A DNA stretch of 64,000 nt from Herpetosiphon geysericola (lineage in GTDB: Bacteria; Chloroflexota; Chloroflexia; Chloroflexales; Herpetosiphonaceae), in the NCBI RefSeq assembly GCF_001306135.1, contig NZ_LGKP01000022.1:434001-498000 (forward strand), read 5' to 3'. Position 1 is the stretch's first letter; each line of letters begins with the position of its first letter. Position numbers and translations under genes: made by a program. Under the pieces are notes generated by a model, which did no database searches, was not told the DNA's origin, and saw only the letters and a program-made list of their open reading frames with translations. This document shows, piece by piece, positions 43,843 through 52,369 of this stretch.

Positions 43843-44019
43843 ATGAATGGTTCACCGTCCACGACCGCCAGTGATGAGCAGCTAACGCCACCCGAAGATC
43901 TAACGAACCCAAAACACCGTAACTGGATGCAAAAGGTACGTGACTTTTTTGCTTGGCTCGTACCAATTGTTACGGTTATAAAATTGCTTTGGGATCTCTT
44001 CAAGTCCATTATAAAGTAG
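43843..44019 (+). CDS. 58-residue membrane-active peptide gene
   Basis: ATG 43843 with AAGGGAGGAG nine bases upstream gives a 58-residue product ending at TAG 44019. The N-terminal half is hydrophilic and acidic (STTASDEQLTPPEDLTNPK). The C-terminal half (WMQKVRDFFAWLVPIVTVIK then LLWDLFKSIIK) is hydrophobic/amphipathic and likely membrane-bound. The strong ribosome site and the following hairpin support it as a gene. Small proteins like this include toxins, holins and effectors; no assignment is made. Confidence 0.65.
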   Translation: MNGSPSTTASDEQLTPPEDLTNPKHRNWMQKVRDFFAWLVPIVTVIKLLWDLFKSIIK

Positions 44020-44031
44020 ATAGACTTGTCA

Positions 44032-44062
44032 GCATCTGTGGGTCTGTACAATCCACAGATGC
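44032..44062 (+). terminator. Stem-loop after the small peptide gene
   Basis: GCATCTGTGG (44032-44041) and CCACAGATGC (44053-44062) pair perfectly around an 11-base loop. No long T run follows. Confidence 0.6.
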
Positions 44063-44168
44063 CTCTACTTATATTAGATGCAAACGATCTAGATTTTTCC
44101 AATTGTTCTCCAGTATTTAAGCAAACTCAAGGTTAAGTTAAGGTTATAGTAAGAGTTTAGTGAAATTT

Positions 44169-44945
44169 ATGAGTACACCATATCACAAAGATAATGACCA
44201 AGATAATATACTGGATGCAACATCATCCAACAATGTATCGAGCCTGTCTCCATCTGAAATTGAAGAATATTCTAAATCTATTAATATTCCTCAAAATTTC
44301 AATAAAAAAGAAATAGAAAGAATTATTATGAATTATCATCGTGAACATAAAATGATAGAGTCATTGATAAATAGAGATAATTATGATCATTTACAACAAT
44401 GGAATAATTTATATATAATGTCAAAAAATTTTGTTGATAAATATTATAATGAAATCTTTGATTTGAATGAAATTAGGCGTTATTCTGAAGATATAGTACA
44501 AGATATTATGTTAAATATTTATAATGGATTAGATGGCTTCAGATATTATTCGAGGTTTAAAACGTGGTTTTATAAAGTTTCTATTAATACCATTTTGCAA
44601 GATTTCAGAAAAAGAGGATCTATTTCAAGAATAGGTGATTATAGATATTTTTATGACTCAGAGTATATATCATACCCAGACAATTCTGATGAAATTATAG
44701 ATAACATATTTATGGATAATATATTATCTTCCTTAAAGGAAGCTCCTGATGAGAGGTTGCAGCAGGTCGCTCGTCTTTATTTTATAGAGGACAAGAATAT
44801 TTATCAGATATCAAGTATACTCAATATAGGTAAAAGTCGAATCCATCAATTGTTGCAAATGGCTAGATCACTTTTACAAGATCAAGTTCGATTGAATTAT
44901 ACCGATGATCTTGACCTTGTAAAATTTGATCAATCTAATGAGTAA
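44169..44945 (+). CDS. Sigma-70 family factor, AT-rich
   Basis: 258 residues from ATG 44169 (a GTG at 44160 is also possible; no strong site). Region 2 has IVQDIMLNIYNGLDGF and FKTWFYKVSINTILQDFRKR, the usual region 2.3-2.4 pattern. Region 4 has QVARLYFIEDKNIYQISSIL and IGKSRIHQLLQMARSLLQ. It is ECF-like but with a long N-terminus of ~90 residues. GC is very low. It is close to the 58-residue peptide; the two may be one unit, but a hairpin separates them. Confidence 0.75.
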   Translation: MSTPYHKDNDQDNILDATSSNNVSSLSPSEIEEYSKSINIPQNFNKKEIERIIMNYHREHKMIESLINRDNYDHLQQWNNLYIMSKNFVDKYYNEIFDLNEIRRYSEDIVQDIMLNIYNGLDGFRYYSRFKTWFYKVSINTILQDFRKRGSISRIGDYRYFYDSEYISYPDNSDEIIDNIFMDNILSSLKEAPDERLQQVARLYFIEDKNIYQISSILNIGKSRIHQLLQMARSLLQDQVRLNYTDDLDLVKFDQSNE

Positions 44946-45021
44946 TTAGAAAGAATTTCTAATTACTTCTAAATCCTTGTATCAAGTAATGCACGACATA
45001 CACAGCAATCATCGCAGTAGA

Positions 45022-46680
45022 TTAACTTAATGATGCCATCACCTGACCAACGATCCACTGCATGACTGGTGGTGTGACGGCATTGCCGTATTGCTTCACC
45101 TGCTCGCGCGCATTGCCCAGCACCACATACTCACGCGGAAAGGCCATCGCTGCACCCACTTCATGCGGCTGCAACATTCTGAACCCACAATCATCAACAC
45201 TTGGCGTTTGCGGTTGCGCCAAATAATGCACGGCCATGCCAGGCACGGTTGGCAGAGCCTTGCCTAAATCATTGGTGCGATGGTCGCCATCACCACCATA
45301 GTATGAAACCGTGAAGGGTTGCGGTGAAACAAGGCCATATTGGCCGCTGGTGGTTTGGGTTGGGTGTGGGCTATCAATGCTCACATCAGGGCGAAAATAA
45401 TTCACTGAAGTCAGGAAGGGTGGTACAACCACGGCATGGCGATCGCGCGTGGTCACTGTGCCCAGTGCATCACTCTGATGGTTGGTTGTATCATTGCCAT
45501 AGTAGCTGGTAATGAACGGTTGGACTAAAGCATGATGGACACCACTGACACACACCGTTGCTAATGCTGAATCAACACCACGAGCAGTTGAGTTATTGTG
45601 TAGCTCGGCAATGAATGGCGGAACAACTAAGCCCCGATTCCATCCAGCCGTTTGCGTTGGCATGGCATCGCTCACATTGGTTGCGCGCAAGTCACTGTGA
45701 TTTGGGCTAACCATAAATGGCGCGCATAACCCAAGCTCTTGGCGGGTACTTTGGGTTGGTAGAGGCTCGGTGCTTGACGTGCTACGGCGATCATGAGTTT
45801 CGTGAGTATAGCCCATTGGGATAAATAAGGCGTTCGGCGCAAAGGGGTGGTTGGCATATTTTTCAAGCCCATAGCGAATACGCGCCATGGTCTTTTCTTT
45901 GAGTGGCCGCTTTCGATCGGCAATGCGGGTGATGGGCAGTGACCAGTCAATAGCGTTGGCGGCGCAAAAGTAGAAGGGCTGCACCGCGCTGGCACACTGT
46001 GGGCACAAGTAGCGATATTGGGCTTTGTATTTCCCGAAGGGCTTAGCGGGATTCTTCCAGACCTGTACAGCTCGCACGTTGGTAGCGCATTTTTCACAGC
46101 GTGCCACGGGGTGATAATCCAAAACAGGCGCGCGGTTGCCTTTGCGCCAGAACACGACATACATGCGATCGCGCGATTGTGGCGTTGGCCACACAAACAT
46201 GGAATTCAAGAAGACTTCTTTATGCGCATAGCCCAAGTCGTGCATGGCCTTGAGCCATGCGTCATAGAGAATCCATGAGCGTGCATCGGGCACGTTCTCA
46301 ACAATCACCACCTTATATTGGTGATGCTCGGTGAACCGCACCACGTCCCACATCGTGGCGCGTGAGCGCTCTGCCGATGGGTCAGGCTGGCCATTATCCA
46401 AGAGCGAGATTTGGCGTGTTGGGCGCTTCACACCTTTAGCAAGAGAATGGTTTGTGCACTCAGGGCTAGCAATAAGAATCGTCGTGCGTGGGTAGCGTCG
46501 TGGATCGCAGGCTTGAATATCCGTGCAATCGTGGTCGGTGTCAGGGTGATTGGTGTTATGGGTTTCGATTGCCAGCTTCCAATGGTTCAACGCCATGCGC
46601 ACGTTGGCCCCAGCGTTGACCGCGCCTGTGCTTGAACCGCCAGCACCACAAAACAAGTCCGTCACGGTAATATCGCTCAT
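45022..46680 (-). CDS. DNA cytosine-5 methyltransferase with repeated target region
   Basis: 552 residues. Motif I FCGAGGSS (residues 10-17) and catalytic SPECTNHS (around 72) are those of C5 methyltransferases; ENVPDARSW is the ENV motif IV-VI area. A Cys4 segment (RCEKCATNVRAV and YLCPQCASAV, about 190-225) may bind zinc. The middle to C-terminal part has about six repeats of the form PPF-x-SYYGxxx-S-ALGTVTT-D-HAVV, the target-recognising region. The last part (LQPHEVGAAMAFPREYVVLG) carries motifs IX-X. It probably protects phage or element DNA. Confidence 0.85.
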   Translation of the reverse strand: MSDITVTDLFCGAGGSSTGAVNAGANVRMALNHWKLAIETHNTNHPDTDHDCTDIQACDPRRYPRTTILIASPECTNHSLAKGVKRPTRQISLLDNGQPDPSAERSRATMWDVVRFTEHHQYKVVIVENVPDARSWILYDAWLKAMHDLGYAHKEVFLNSMFVWPTPQSRDRMYVVFWRKGNRAPVLDYHPVARCEKCATNVRAVQVWKNPAKPFGKYKAQYRYLCPQCASAVQPFYFCAANAIDWSLPITRIADRKRPLKEKTMARIRYGLEKYANHPFAPNALFIPMGYTHETHDRRSTSSTEPLPTQSTRQELGLCAPFMVSPNHSDLRATNVSDAMPTQTAGWNRGLVVPPFIAELHNNSTARGVDSALATVCVSGVHHALVQPFITSYYGNDTTNHQSDALGTVTTRDRHAVVVPPFLTSVNYFRPDVSIDSPHPTQTTSGQYGLVSPQPFTVSYYGGDGDHRTNDLGKALPTVPGMAVHYLAQPQTPSVDDCGFRMLQPHEVGAAMAFPREYVVLGNAREQVKQYGNAVTPPVMQWIVGQVMASLS

Positions 46681-46736
46681 TGGCTGATTGCTCCTAAAAC
46701 AAAACCGCGCCTCGGAGTGAAGCGCGGTTGGTATAT

Positions 46737-47675
46737 TTATGCGATGATCTTCTCAAACCACGCCGCTCGTAAAAAGCGATGTGGTTGCTGAATGCGTTGC
46801 CCTTCTTTTGTATATTGGGTTGTCCAGATCGGTGCAAGCACCTCCGATGCACGAACATCGTCGATAGTGGCAATGAGTAATTGACTGCCAGGCCAGCCCA
46901 TTTCCCACGCATCAAGCACGGCCCTTTTGCGGCGTTCGCTCGGCACCGTAAAGGCAATCAATGGCCAGTTATAGCGCCCTTCCCAATAGCGCGATCGATA
47001 TAATTCACGATACGAGTTGGCTTTGCCAGTAATAATGCTCAGTTCCTCGGTGCCACGATCGATTTCAATCGCATAGAGTTGATCAATCTGCCCTGGCTGT
47101 TGGCCAAGACCGAGCCACGGATACATAGACGAGCGCTCACAATCGGGCAGTGTCGCATCAGCCCAGCGGCGCACCACCACAATCCCGTCAGCACGTGGCC
47201 GCGCGTTTGGGCCCAAGTCCATCTCAATATAACTACTCATGCCGACAATGCCAGGCACATACGACAGCGATTGAATCAAACTGGTGATGACCTCGGCATA
47301 TTCAATCTGGTGTTCAGCTTGATGTTGGGGATTGAACATCGTTGGAGCCAAGCGTTCGATCCCTTCCTCTAATATTGGAAAGGCCTGTTTGACGATCTCC
47401 CAACCCAAGGGCGTGAGGCTATACAAGCGGCCATGGCGCGTCCAGCCGAGTGCACCACGTGGGTCATAGCCGTGGGATTGAAAGTGTTCGCAGTAGGTAA
47501 TAAGTTTGGCATCGACGAGTTTCGCCAAGGTGCGATTAACCGTCTGGATGGTCACCGTAAACGGATGGCCCCATGCCGTGCCAAGGTGGCGCGAGAGTAA
47601 GCGCCCAATGCGGGCAATCAAGAGTAAGACCTGCATCTCGATCGAATTAAGACCAATCGATGTGGAATGAGCCAT
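46737..47675 (-). CDS. Replication-relaxation family protein
   Basis: 312 residues with a winged-helix-like N-terminus (LLLIARIGRLLSRHLGTAWG, VNRTLAKLVDAKLITYCEHF) and a beta/alpha middle with AIEIDRGTEELSIITGKANS and YRSRYWEGRYNWPLIAFTVP. This matches the Replic_Relax family of mobile elements. Its presence and the neighbouring small membrane proteins suggest a plasmid or conjugative/phage element. RBS GGAGG. Confidence 0.65.
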   Translation of the reverse strand: MAHSTSIGLNSIEMQVLLLIARIGRLLSRHLGTAWGHPFTVTIQTVNRTLAKLVDAKLITYCEHFQSHGYDPRGALGWTRHGRLYSLTPLGWEIVKQAFPILEEGIERLAPTMFNPQHQAEHQIEYAEVITSLIQSLSYVPGIVGMSSYIEMDLGPNARPRADGIVVVRRWADATLPDCERSSMYPWLGLGQQPGQIDQLYAIEIDRGTEELSIITGKANSYRELYRSRYWEGRYNWPLIAFTVPSERRKRAVLDAWEMGWPGSQLLIATIDDVRASEVLAPIWTTQYTKEGQRIQQPHRFLRAAWFEKIIA

Positions 47676-47917
47676 GGAATACCCTCCTCAGCATGAGAAC
47701 GGTGGCTGTGCAGCCTGTTAAAGAATGTCAGCACGACTAAACGGCCATTTTAGGCCATTCTGATGGGCTATTTTATTTTTGGCGGTTTGTGTGTGGTAGC
47801 AATGCAGAAAGAACACGGAATGAACACGATTTGAATGCGTCTATTCCATCAATACCAAATGACAGCGCTCAAATACGAAAACCGCGCCTCGTGCGCTGAA
47901 GCGCGGTTTTGCCCCAT
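47676..47917. other. Upstream region of the replication-relaxation gene
   Basis: No gene was seen. CGGCCATTTTAGGCCATT (47743-47760) is a near-repeat of GGCCATT, and AACCGCGC/GCGCGGTT (47879-47910) forms a stem-loop with a T run on the plus strand, probably ending the previous minus-strand gene set. Confidence 0.45.
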
Positions 47918-48184
47918 TTAATTGTGGGAGACGGCTACTTGTTCACAGCGATACTGATGGTAGAGCAAGAGCATGAACAATTTCGTATATTCTTGTTGAT
48001 ATTGCTGGTGGATGCGCTGGGTTCGTTTTAAATACCGACGCTTCATCATGCGAATGTTGATTGGCTGGCGTTTGATTGCTGGCTTGTGGCGCTTGGGCGT
48101 AATGAATGGCTTTTGGCGACTATTGATCACCACTACTGACGCAATAAGTGCGATCAGCGTGGTGACAATGATGAGTCCTTGCAT
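47918..48184 (-). CDS. Small membrane protein
   Basis: 88 residues, start overlapping the upstream gene's stop region. N-terminal membrane helix (GLIIVTTLIALIASVVVINS) and a long Lys/Arg/Gln-rich tail. It is part of a three-gene membrane set; family unknown. Confidence 0.6.
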   Translation of the reverse strand: MQGLIIVTTLIALIASVVVINSRQKPFITPKRHKPAIKRQPINIRMMKRRYLKRTQRIHQQYQQEYTKLFMLLLYHQYRCEQVAVSHN

Positions 48185-48784
48185 TTATGCACCGTTCCCT
48201 TTCAGCACATCGCGAACCCCACGCACGAATTGTCGGATCATCGGCTCGGCGCTCAATGCCACCAGTGCGGCCAGCAATCCGCTCATAATCGCAAACCACC
48301 AATGAGCACCAAATACAGCATGCAAGAATTCATGGATGTACCAGCCGGTTGCGGTCGCGTCGAGTGAGCCAACGATGACCGCATAGGTCAACCGCATGCG
48401 ATCGACGTGCACGAAAAAGTACGCTATTTGTTGATACCAGGGTAAATCCCTTGGCACCTTCACCCCACGCCACAAATGTTGGCCCACGAACGAGATCACA
48501 ATATGACCAAGACAGCCAATAAAGAACCAGTCGAGCACCCCAGCTTGCACCCAAATGCCGTGGTATTTCAGCCAAAGGCCGCCGAGTACAACTGCGCTCG
48601 CTGTTGCCAAGCCATTGGCAATCCATAACACGATCCAAATCAAGAGCATGCTCGCTTCCGCGATCAAACGGCTGCTGCTCACAAACTGCCAGCGTGTTTT
48701 CACGGTCGCGTTCTGTGGCAAGCCACGCGCAACTCGCACGCGGCGACGATATTCCAGTGGCCCTAAGGGCGTTCGTGTTGTCAT
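48185..48784 (-). CDS. Polytopic membrane protein
   Basis: 199 residues from ATG 48784 (GGAGC upstream). After a basic start come four hydrophobic segments, including MLLIWIVLWIANGLATASAV, VLDWFFIGCLGHIVISFVG, a TYAVIVGS region and WWFAIMSGLLAALVALSAEP. It has no recognised family and lies in a small-membrane-protein cluster. Confidence 0.6.
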   Translation of the reverse strand: MTTRTPLGPLEYRRRVRVARGLPQNATVKTRWQFVSSSRLIAEASMLLIWIVLWIANGLATASAVVLGGLWLKYHGIWVQAGVLDWFFIGCLGHIVISFVGQHLWRGVKVPRDLPWYQQIAYFFVHVDRMRLTYAVIVGSLDATATGWYIHEFLHAVFGAHWWFAIMSGLLAALVALSAEPMIRQFVRGVRDVLKGNGA

Positions 48785-48786
48785 AG

Positions 48787-48930
48787 TTATGCTTTGCTCC
48801 GCTTCCAGGCGAAATGAACAATACAGGCTGCAATGATCATCAGCTTGATCGGAGCTGGCACATACTGGTAGAGACCATAACCCAAAAGAGCGCCAGCGAT
48901 AGCAGCGAAGATTACATAATGCTTTGGCAT
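48787..48930 (-). CDS. 47-residue membrane protein
   Basis: ATG 48930 with TAGGAGC seven bases upstream; ends at 48787, three bases before the next gene. Two hydrophobic stretches (VIFAAIAGALLGYGLYQYV and LMIIAACIVHFAW) and a basic end. Too short for earlier annotation lists but supported by spacing and ribosome site. Confidence 0.6.
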   Translation of the reverse strand: MPKHYVIFAAIAGALLGYGLYQYVPAPIKLMIIAACIVHFAWKRSKA

Positions 48931-49003
48931 ACATTGCTCCTAAAAATGAACGAACCACGTCAACCAAGAACGTGGTTCGCTGTCAACTTCAAATTGGTCG
49001 GTG

Positions 49004-49756
49004 TCAACCAAGACTGGTTGACACTGTTTCGCGGTAGCGCTTGACGTGTCGCCCGATGTGTTGACGACTTGGCTCACCACCGAGCAGGTCACTGATCTGT
49101 TGGTAGCTCATGCCTTGAGCATTCATGGTTGACCATTCGGCAGCGCGCTTATCAAAGGTGGTTGACGGCTCAAGCGTCTGTGATTGATCGGGGTCGTGCT
49201 CAATCAACAAGGGCGTGTCAACCGATTCGTGGTCTGGTTGACTGTCAACGTTGACAGGTTGCGGCGTGATTTGCAGGCCAATCTTGTCATCTTCGAGTTG
49301 TCCACGCTCAGCGGATGCGACAGCGATACAGAGCGGAATGAAGAGCGCGAACGCAATCGCAATGCACCAGCCAATCCACGAGGGAATGGTTGACGGCATG
49401 TGGGTGACAAGGTAAATCAAGTTCAGCCCAAACGAGATAACCAGCGCGACACCGAGTAAGAGCGCAACTAATTTGCCGCGCTTGAGTTGTCGCCGCTTGG
49501 CGTAATCGTAATAACCAGTAATCACCCATGTCGCACCGTCAACCAACAATGTCATCAGGCCTGCGACAATCTTGCCAATGACGGAGCCATCGCTGAACAA
49601 GGCCAGAGCACCGACCATATGCGCGAAGCTGACAATGATGGTGCCGAGCGACAACCAGAAAAAGCGTTGTTGTTGTCGATCAATCGCTTCAAGCTCTACC
49701 AGCTCGGCAGGCTTGCGTGACATTTGCACGGCGATCTTATCAATCTGATAACTCAC
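49004..49756 (-). CDS. Membrane protein with C-terminal HTH-like domain
   Basis: 250 residues. Four membrane helices (about 33-60, 64-83, 97-120, 127-147) and a soluble tail. The last ~35 residues (QGMSYQQISDLLGGEPSRQH) look like a helix-turn-helix. Such 'membrane plus HTH' proteins are found in mobile elements of Chloroflexota and actinobacteria. DNA at its 3' end and upstream holds many GTTGAC/GTCAAC copies (about 48980-49260), possible binding sites. Confidence 0.6.
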   Translation of the reverse strand: MSYQIDKIAVQMSRKPAELVELEAIDRQQQRFFWLSLGTIIVSFAHMVGALALFSDGSVIGKIVAGLMTLLVDGATWVITGYYDYAKRRQLKRGKLVALLLGVALVISFGLNLIYLVTHMPSTIPSWIGWCIAIAFALFIPLCIAVASAERGQLEDDKIGLQITPQPVNVDSQPDHESVDTPLLIEHDPDQSQTLEPSTTFDKRAAEWSTMNAQGMSYQQISDLLGGEPSRQHIGRHVKRYRETVSTSLG

Positions 49757-49965
49757 GCTGCTCCCTTCTGCTTGACCACGGTCAAGCGTGTGGCATGTTG
49801 CCAGGCAGCTACGATTGGTAACTCAATCAATGCCATCGGCTGAGCGGTTGGGTCATGCTGTTCGCCAGTCGCTGGGTGGGTTGCTTTATGGGCCTTATAA
49901 TCATTAAGTGTGCTGGAGCTATGGGGGCAGACGGGACAATACCAAATAGCGGTTTTTGTTGTCAT
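49753..49965 (-). CDS. Small C2H2-like zinc-finger protein
   Basis: 70 residues. CPVCPHSSSTLNDYKAHKATH is a CxxC-x12-HxxxH arrangement. It starts four bases before the downstream gene's start overlap (ATGA) and has AGGAGC upstream. It may bind DNA or protein of the element. Confidence 0.65.
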   Translation of the reverse strand: MTTKTAIWYCPVCPHSSSTLNDYKAHKATHPATGEQHDPTAQPMALIELPIVAAWQHATRLTVVKQKGAA

Positions 49966-50087
49966 CGGTTGCTCCTAAAATGAAAAACCACCAGTGCGCT
50001 ACTGGTGGTTGTGGGTGGTTATATTGCTACGTTTCTGACCAGTGGGGTTCGATACGCAGTCCATATTTGGGGCATGGTGAAGTTACA

Positions 50088-50155
50088 GGTTGGTGGTTGG
50101 CTGCCCACCCGGCTCACCAACCAGGGCTGTTGCTGAAAAGCAACAGCCCTTTTGT
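50088..50155 (+). ncRNA. Possible small RNA ending in an intrinsic terminator
   Basis: GGTTGGTG/CACCAACC (50088-50122) is followed by GGGCTGTTGCT-GAAA-AGCAACAGCCC (50124-50149) and TTTTG, a perfect 11-base stem with a GNRA loop. No plus-strand gene lies upstream, so it may end a small RNA or be a boundary terminator. No promoter was clear. Confidence 0.4.
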
Positions 50156-50165
50156 TATGCCAAAA

Positions 50166-50666
50166 TTAGGCTTTGCCTCGGGCTTGCTGGCCAAGAACCA
50201 TGTGCAGATGTGCACTATGCTCTTGGACATGGCGTAGGCTATAGATCATCAGCTCGCCAAATGGTACTTCGCCCCAACTAAATGAGCACAGCCGCTGAGC
50301 TTGTTCGATGCTGAGATTCATGATTGTGCTTTGGGTGGCTTGGCGGCAATGCTCCAAATACCCCAGCAACTCGCTGGGCGTATAGGTGCGCGGCAACGTT
50401 TCATTATCGCGCATTTCTACCAAGGCAAAGGGCGCTGGTGGCATAAAGCCTTCTTCTGTGCCAGTTAAATAGAGATCGATCCAAAAGAGCGTGTGATAGG
50501 CCAGATACCAAAAGTTGGAAAATCCGGCAGCAACCCACTGATCTGGCTCATCTGGCCAGAGTTGGCTTTCCCACAAGTGCTCAGGGCAAGCACGAATGGC
50601 TTGTTCAAGGTTGGTGATTGCAAGATCAAACTGCCGCCAGAGCATGCTTTGGTCAATAATCCCCAT
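50166..50666 (-). CDS. DinB-family protein
   Basis: 166 residues from ATG 50666 (GATTGATC before; AGGAT upstream is weak). Helical, with NFWYLAYHTLFWIDLYLTGT near residues 50-70 and IYSLRHVQEHSAHLHMVLGQ near the end: the three His of the DinB/YfiT metal site (H in YHTLF, H in RHVQEH, H in HSAHL). These metalloenzymes are often thiol transferases or unknown. A chromosomal gene. Confidence 0.8.
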   Translation of the reverse strand: MGIIDQSMLWRQFDLAITNLEQAIRACPEHLWESQLWPDEPDQWVAAGFSNFWYLAYHTLFWIDLYLTGTEEGFMPPAPFALVEMRDNETLPRTYTPSELLGYLEHCRQATQSTIMNLSIEQAQRLCSFSWGEVPFGELMIYSLRHVQEHSAHLHMVLGQQARGKA

Positions 50667-50697
50667 TGCGATCAATCCTCAGCTAAATTGGCTAAAA

Positions 50698-50740
50698 CGC
50701 CAGCAACGGCTCGCAAAACGAGAGCCGCTGAGGCGTGAAA
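50698..50740 (-). terminator. Intrinsic terminator of the ArsR-SRPBCC gene
   Basis: On the minus strand ACGCC-CAGCGGCTC pairs with GAGCCGTTGCTGGCGT (one bulge and one mismatch), followed by TTTTAG. Confidence 0.6.
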
Positions 50741-50774
50741 CATGAAAACTCGTCAGTCGTGCCGAAGCGAATTT

Positions 50775-51551
50775 CTAATATTGTTCTGGTAACGACTCGC
50801 CGGTTTCCAGTAAGGTCTTGAGGTTGCTGAGAATCCACGTCCAGCCACCACTGTTGAGACCTTTATAGGTTGCGGTTTCGCCGTCGAAATCTTCGTGTAC
50901 AACGGTAACTTTAGTAATACCATTGGGCATGGCTTCAAGCTCCCAAGTTACTTTGGTTGGCGCATCTGCATTCATTGGCGGAAATAAAGAGTGGTAACTA
51001 TGCACCAAGCGGTTCGGCGCATCGGCCACCAGCACTTCGCCTTCAACAATCGCCGAACCATCATACATATTGTAGGTAAAGGGCGAACCAACGCTTAAGT
51101 CGGTTTGGAGCGTCGTGCCATAGTAATAGCGGCTGGTAAACTCGGGCTTGGTAATCGCATCCCACACTTGTTGTTGTGACGCTTTGATAATTGTTTGATA
51201 GACTAATTTTGGTTTTGCTTCACTGGTCATGCTGTTACTTCCTCCTTCAAGTGCCATTTTTAAATCGATTAGTGCCATCGCTCTGCCTGCGGCATATTTG
51301 TTCATCCAACGGTCGGAAATAAGCTGGATTGGGACTGGATTGAGATAGTGCAAGCGCTCGCGACCCACCTTGCGCGTCACAATCAGTCCAGCTTCTTCAA
51401 GTACGCGCAGGTGTTTCATGACCCCAAATCGGCTCATTGGCATTGCCGACTCCAACTCTTTGAGCGTGCGGCCATCGCGCTCAAACAGTAGGTCGAGCAA
51501 CTGCCGACGGGTTGGGTCTGCAAGAGCCCGAAAGACAAGTTCTTGTTCCAT
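50775..51551 (-). CDS. ArsR-type HTH fused to SRPBCC (AHSA1) domain
   Basis: 258 residues from ATG 51551. N-terminal ~85 residues are an ArsR winged helix (FRALADPTRRQLLDLLFERD, MPMSRFGVMKHLRVLEEAGL). The C-terminal ~145 residues are an AHSA1/SRPBCC lipid-binding-like domain (PKLVYQTIIKASQQQVWDAI, FTSRYYYG, TWELEAMPNG). In many genomes these are two coupled genes. Here they are one frame, but GGAGG and an ATG at 51230 are kept at the junction, so the second domain may also be made alone. Confidence 0.8.
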   Translation of the reverse strand: MEQELVFRALADPTRRQLLDLLFERDGRTLKELESAMPMSRFGVMKHLRVLEEAGLIVTRKVGRERLHYLNPVPIQLISDRWMNKYAAGRAMALIDLKMALEGGSNSMTSEAKPKLVYQTIIKASQQQVWDAITKPEFTSRYYYGTTLQTDLSVGSPFTYNMYDGSAIVEGEVLVADAPNRLVHSYHSLFPPMNADAPTKVTWELEAMPNGITKVTVVHEDFDGETATYKGLNSGGWTWILSNLKTLLETGESLPEQY

Positions 51552-51807
51552 AGCTGTATTATATGTGACTAAATGGTAACATGTCAAGCGTTTTTTAGGT
51601 CAAATTGGAACTCTTGTGCGAAATTGCCTAGGCTAAACGTGCAAACCTTCACATACCTTGCCTCCTGTAAAAATCTAGAAGCTTGCTGCACATGGAACAA
51701 GTAGGATTCAGCGTGCTAGCAGCATTCACCATCCCAAGACGCGCTGCCAATTGCCTAATAACGTATGATGTTTCTAATCGTTGAATTGCTCGTTGATGGA
51801 GTCCAAA

Positions 51808-52365
51808 ATGGCAAAATTGTACCCTGACATAACTGCTGAATTGCAAGCATTTATTGCTCAGCAACCCTTGTTTTTTGTGGCCAGCGCGCCACTTGCAGCC
51901 GATGGTCATGTCAATCTCTCGCCCAAAGGCCTCGATTGCCTGCGCGTTCGTTCGCCGCAGCAGGTGGCTTATCTGGATTTGACTGGCAGTGGTAATGAAA
52001 CATCAGCGCATGTGTTGGAAAATGGCCGGATTACCCTGATGTTTTGTGCTTTTACTGGTGCGCCGCGAATTCTGCGTTTATATGGCCGAGGGCGGGTCAT
52101 TGTGCCCACAATGGAGGCGTGGGCAGCAGAAAGTATGCAGTTTCCAGTCTACCCAGGCATGCGCCAAATCGTCGTCGTTGAGGTCGAGCGGGTGCAAACA
52201 TCGTGTGGTTTTGGCGTGCCCCTGATGGATTTGGTTGGGCAGCGCGATACGGCCTTGCGCTGGGCCGAAGCCAAAGGCGAACAAGGCCTAGTCGATTATC
52301 GCGCTGAGAAAAATATGGTGAGTATTGATAGCTTGCCAACCCATTTGGCATCTGAGGCTGATTAA
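51808..52365 (+). CDS. Pyridoxamine 5'-phosphate oxidase-like protein
   Basis: 185 residues from ATG 51808 (GGAG upstream). FFVASAPLAADGHVNLSPKG, then YLDLTGSGNETSAHVLENGR and LYGRGRVI, match the FMN-binding split barrel of the PNPOx family (short general stress type). The substrate is unknown. It is a chromosomal gene convergent with the cmr operon. Confidence 0.85.
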   Translation: MAKLYPDITAELQAFIAQQPLFFVASAPLAADGHVNLSPKGLDCLRVRSPQQVAYLDLTGSGNETSAHVLENGRITLMFCAFTGAPRILRLYGRGRVIVPTMEAWAAESMQFPVYPGMRQIVVVEVERVQTSCGFGVPLMDLVGQRDTALRWAEAKGEQGLVDYRAEKNMVSIDSLPTHLASEAD

Positions 52366-52369
52366 TTAA

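Noticed and set aside
43782-44102. 106-codon minus-strand frame over the small peptide gene
   Set aside because: The plus-strand 58-codon gene has a strong ribosome site and a better protein pattern; the minus frame has neither.
50040-50125. Possible tRNA (GGTTCGATA segment) at the mobile element border
   Set aside because: No acceptor or anticodon stems could be paired around the GGTTCGA-like loop, so it is not called a tRNA.
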